A DNA stretch of 7,940 nt from the NCBI GenBank assembly GCA_002400365.1, contig DHFK01000061.1:1-7940 (forward strand), read 5' to 3'. The DNA is from Anaerolineales bacterium UBA4826 (GTDB taxonomy: Bacteria; Chloroflexota; Anaerolineae; UBA4142). Under the pieces are notes generated by a model. The model was given only the letters and a program-made list of their open reading frames with translations. It was not told the DNA's origin and ran no database searches. Positions 6,700-7,940 of the stretch are shown piece after piece. Numbering within the stretch: position 1 is the first letter of the stretch; each line of letters starts with the position of its first letter. The translations under genes and the position numbers were made by a program.

Positions 6700-6918
6700 T
6701 TATGTTTGATTGTCGCGCTTGGACATGGTATAATCAGATCCAAACTGCACTCGCAAAAAACGAAACGCGCTCTCCAAATCGGCAAAGCCCCGGCGCTCGC
6801 CGTCGGGCAAGCGTTTGAGCATCACGCGCACAATGCGCGCGTCGGGCGGCTCTTCGCGCCAGACGCGCAGAATGTACGACGTAACCGCATCGTTCGATAG
6901 ATCCAAATCGTCTATCAT
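6700..6918 (-). CDS. Small conserved-looking 'GERRGFA' protein, about 72 residues
   Basis: The product contains SYILRVWREEPPDAR, then RVMLKRLPDGERRGFADL and ESAFRFLRVQF. This matches, from memory, a family of small hypothetical proteins in Chloroflexota with the pattern 'SYLLRLW...ASLEdp.tGERrGFasLeaLfaFL'. No catalytic motif, signal peptide or membrane helix is visible. Its function is unknown. The frame stays open far upstream, but that part is the antisense of the regulator gene. I chose ATG 6918 because it does not overlap the divergent gene and sits just after a good extended -10 element; ATG 6942 (80 residues) is the alternative. Neither has a Shine-Dalgarno site. The stop is 26 bases before the leader ORF, so one transcript could carry this gene, the leader and the giant gene. 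Confidence 0.65.
   Translation of the reverse strand: MIDDLDLSNDAVTSYILRVWREEPPDARIVRVMLKRLPDGERRGFADLESAFRFLRVQFGSDYTMSKRDNQT
6706..6734 (+). promoter_or_regulatory. Sigma-70-type promoter for the regulator gene
   Basis: TTGATT (6706-6711) and a perfect TATAAT (6729-6734) are separated by 17 bases, the optimal spacing. Transcription would start near 6741 and leave a leader of about 195 bases before the regulator's ATG at 6937. The whole element lies inside the 3' end of the small minus-strand gene, so it could also be a chance match within coding sequence. Confidence 0.5.
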
Positions 6919-6926
6919 CGCTTGCG

Positions 6927-6960
6927 AGTATACCAAATGCATCGCCAAAGAATCGCCAAA
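6927..6960 (-). promoter_or_regulatory. SARP-type operator with extended -10 promoter
   Basis: On the minus strand, TTTGGCGAT occurs twice perfectly (6960-6952 and 6949-6941) with an 11-bp period. Exactly 8 bp after the second copy comes TATACT (6932-6927), preceded by TGG to give an extended -10. A partial third TTTGG lies at 6937-6933. Direct repeats with an 11-bp period ending 8 bp before the -10 element are the described arrangement for SARP-family activators. The predicted start site (about 6920) abuts ATG 6918, so the transcript would be leaderless or nearly so. The target would be the small gene and, by read-through, the leader ORF and giant gene. Confidence 0.5.
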
Positions 6961-7940
6961 ACGCAGGCGCCGCTGGTCCTGCGCTGTTTCGGCGCGCTCG
7001 ACGTGCAGCGCGGCGGTAACCCGCTGGAGGGCTTTGCGACGCACAAAACCCGCGCCCTCTTCGTCTATCTGGCGCTCCGCCCACGCCAGCCGTTCACCCG
7101 CGCGCATCTGCAAACCTTGCTGTGGGACGACCGCCCGACCGCACTCGCCGCGCGCAGTCTGCGCCAAGCCCTCGTCAATCTCCGCCGAATTTTTCCGACC
7201 GAACTCGCCATCACGCGCGCAACCGTCACCTTCAATCCCCCCGCCGATTTCTTCTGCGATGTCGCACAATTCGAAACCGACGCGACCGCGGTGGACCTGT
7301 ATCGCGGCGAATTCCTGCAGGGACTCGATCTGCCCCACGCGCAAACCTGGGAAGCGTGGCTGCGCACGCGGCGCGAGGAACTCCAGGTGCGCGCACTCAA
7401 CACGCTCGATGCGCTCGGCGCGCAACACGCCCAGCGCGGCGAATTTGCGCGCGCGCTGCAGTACTATCAGCGCGCGCTCGTCCTCGAGCCGTGGCGCGAA
7501 AGCACGCACCAAGCCGTGATGCGCACGTGCGCGCTCGCCGGCGACCGCGCCACCGCACTGGCACAATATGACAAGTGCTGTCTCGCGCTGGCGGATGGGC
7601 TGGGCGTTGACCCGTCACCCGAAACCGAGGCGCTGTACCAACACATCCTCAACGACACCTTTACCGTCGAGCCGCTCAAGCCGCGTGCGCTCCCCTTCGT
7701 GGGACGCGGCGACGCGTACGCGCAGGGTATGCGCTTGTGGTCGGAGGCGCTACGCGCGGGCGCGCGCCTCACGCTCGTCGAAGGCGAAGCCGGCATCGGC
7801 AAGACGCGGCTCGTCAACGAGATTTTGCAGCAACTCGAACTGCGTGGCGCATTCGTCGCGCGCGGTCAATGCGTCGAATTTTCCGCGCCCGTGCCTTATC
7901 GCCCCATCGTCCAGGCGCTGCGCCAACTGCTCGAACAAAA
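6937..7940 (+). CDS. SARP/BTAD-family transcriptional activator with AAA ATPase domain (5' part, runs off the window)
   Basis: The frame is open from a stop at 6898-6900 to the window end; 334 codons are visible. Residues about 13-105 form the OmpR/PhoB-like winged helix typical of SARPs (VLRCFGALDV, THKTRALFVYLAL, ARSLRQALVNLRR). Residues about 107-245 are the bacterial transcriptional activator domain (DLYRGEFLQGLDL, W-E-AWL, ALQYYQRALVLEPWRE, LGVDPSPETEALY). An AAA_16-like ATPase follows (PFVGRGDAYAQG, Walker A GEAGIGKT at 283-290). AfsR-like proteins of this type run to roughly 900-1100 residues, commonly with C-terminal TPR repeats, so most of the protein is outside the window. It should be a cytoplasmic DNA-binding activator using NTP. 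ATG 6937 is the first in-frame ATG and leaves about 12 residues before the fold, as expected; no clear Shine-Dalgarno precedes it. TTG 6922 is less likely. It is divergent from the surface-protein genes. Confidence 0.88.
   Translation, partial: MHRQRIAKTQAPLVLRCFGALDVQRGGNPLEGFATHKTRALFVYLALRPRQPFTRAHLQTLLWDDRPTALAARSLRQALVNLRRIFPTELAITRATVTFNPPADFFCDVAQFETDATAVDLYRGEFLQGLDLPHAQTWEAWLRTRREELQVRALNTLDALGAQHAQRGEFARALQYYQRALVLEPWRESTHQAVMRTCALAGDRATALAQYDKCCLALADGLGVDPSPETEALYQHILNDTFTVEPLKPRALPFVGRGDAYAQGMRLWSEALRAGARLTLVEGEAGIGKTRLVNEILQQLELRGAFVARGQCVEFSAPVPYRPIVQALRQLLEQ

Noticed and set aside
6727..6756. Possible minus-strand promoter TTGCGA, 18 bp, TATACC upstream of the leader ORF
   Set aside because: Both hexamers match only four of six positions and lie in coding sequence. 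It cannot be excluded as an internal promoter for the leader and giant genes, but the support is too weak to annotate.
6815..7519. 234-codon plus-strand frame overlapping the regulator
   Set aside because: Arg/Ser/Pro-rich out-of-frame translation of the regulator gene; the correct frame (start 6937) gives the SARP, BTAD and Walker A motifs.
6919..7566. Upstream extension of the small minus-strand gene to give 288 residues
   Set aside because: Above about 6942 this frame is the antisense of the winged-helix and BTAD domains, which are unmistakable on the plus strand. Only the last 72-80 residues look like a real protein.

Overview
The window looks like part of a Chloroflexota chromosome, probably from an Anaerolineae/Caldilineae-like lineage. 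This is inferred from GC-rich coding, a giant secreted CSLREA/parallel beta-helix protein ending in repeated aromatic-L-P motifs, and a SARP/BTAD-type ATPase regulator with a small 'GERRGFA'-type protein next to it. No database search was possible, so the taxon is an inference.

Layout. Bases 1-163 are a non-coding tail holding short palindromic repeats. Bases 164-6589 (minus strand) encode one exported protein of 2141 residues: signal peptide, beta-propeller, Thr/Pro-rich stalk, CSLREA segment, beta-helix built on a ~63-residue super-repeat, Ig-like module, second CSLREA segment, second beta-helix of a different style, Ig-like domain, DUF11 domain and a triplicated C-terminal motif. Directly upstream, also on the minus strand, are a 23-codon leader ORF with a strong Shine-Dalgarno site (6602-6673) and a gene for a small protein of about 72 residues (6700-6918). 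Divergent from these, the plus strand carries the 5' part of a large regulator (6937 to beyond the window end): winged helix, BTAD, then an AAA-type ATPase with an intact Walker A motif.

How the parts may work together (inference). The region between the divergent start codons holds two perfect 9-bp direct repeats with an 11-bp period. They sit exactly 8 bp upstream of an extended -10 element that points at the small gene and the giant gene. This is the spacing known for SARP operators, so the regulator probably activates the small gene, leader ORF and giant surface protein. The regulator's own best promoter (TTGATT, 17 bp, TATAAT) lies inside the 3' end of the small gene, so its ~200-nt leader would be antisense to that gene. 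Traces of short palindromic repeats occur downstream of the giant gene, twice in frame inside it, and in the codons for its signal-peptide n-region.

The strongest leads are the SARP-type operator with its interlocked divergent transcription, the leader peptide feeding a giant surface protein, and the repeats that have become coding sequence.
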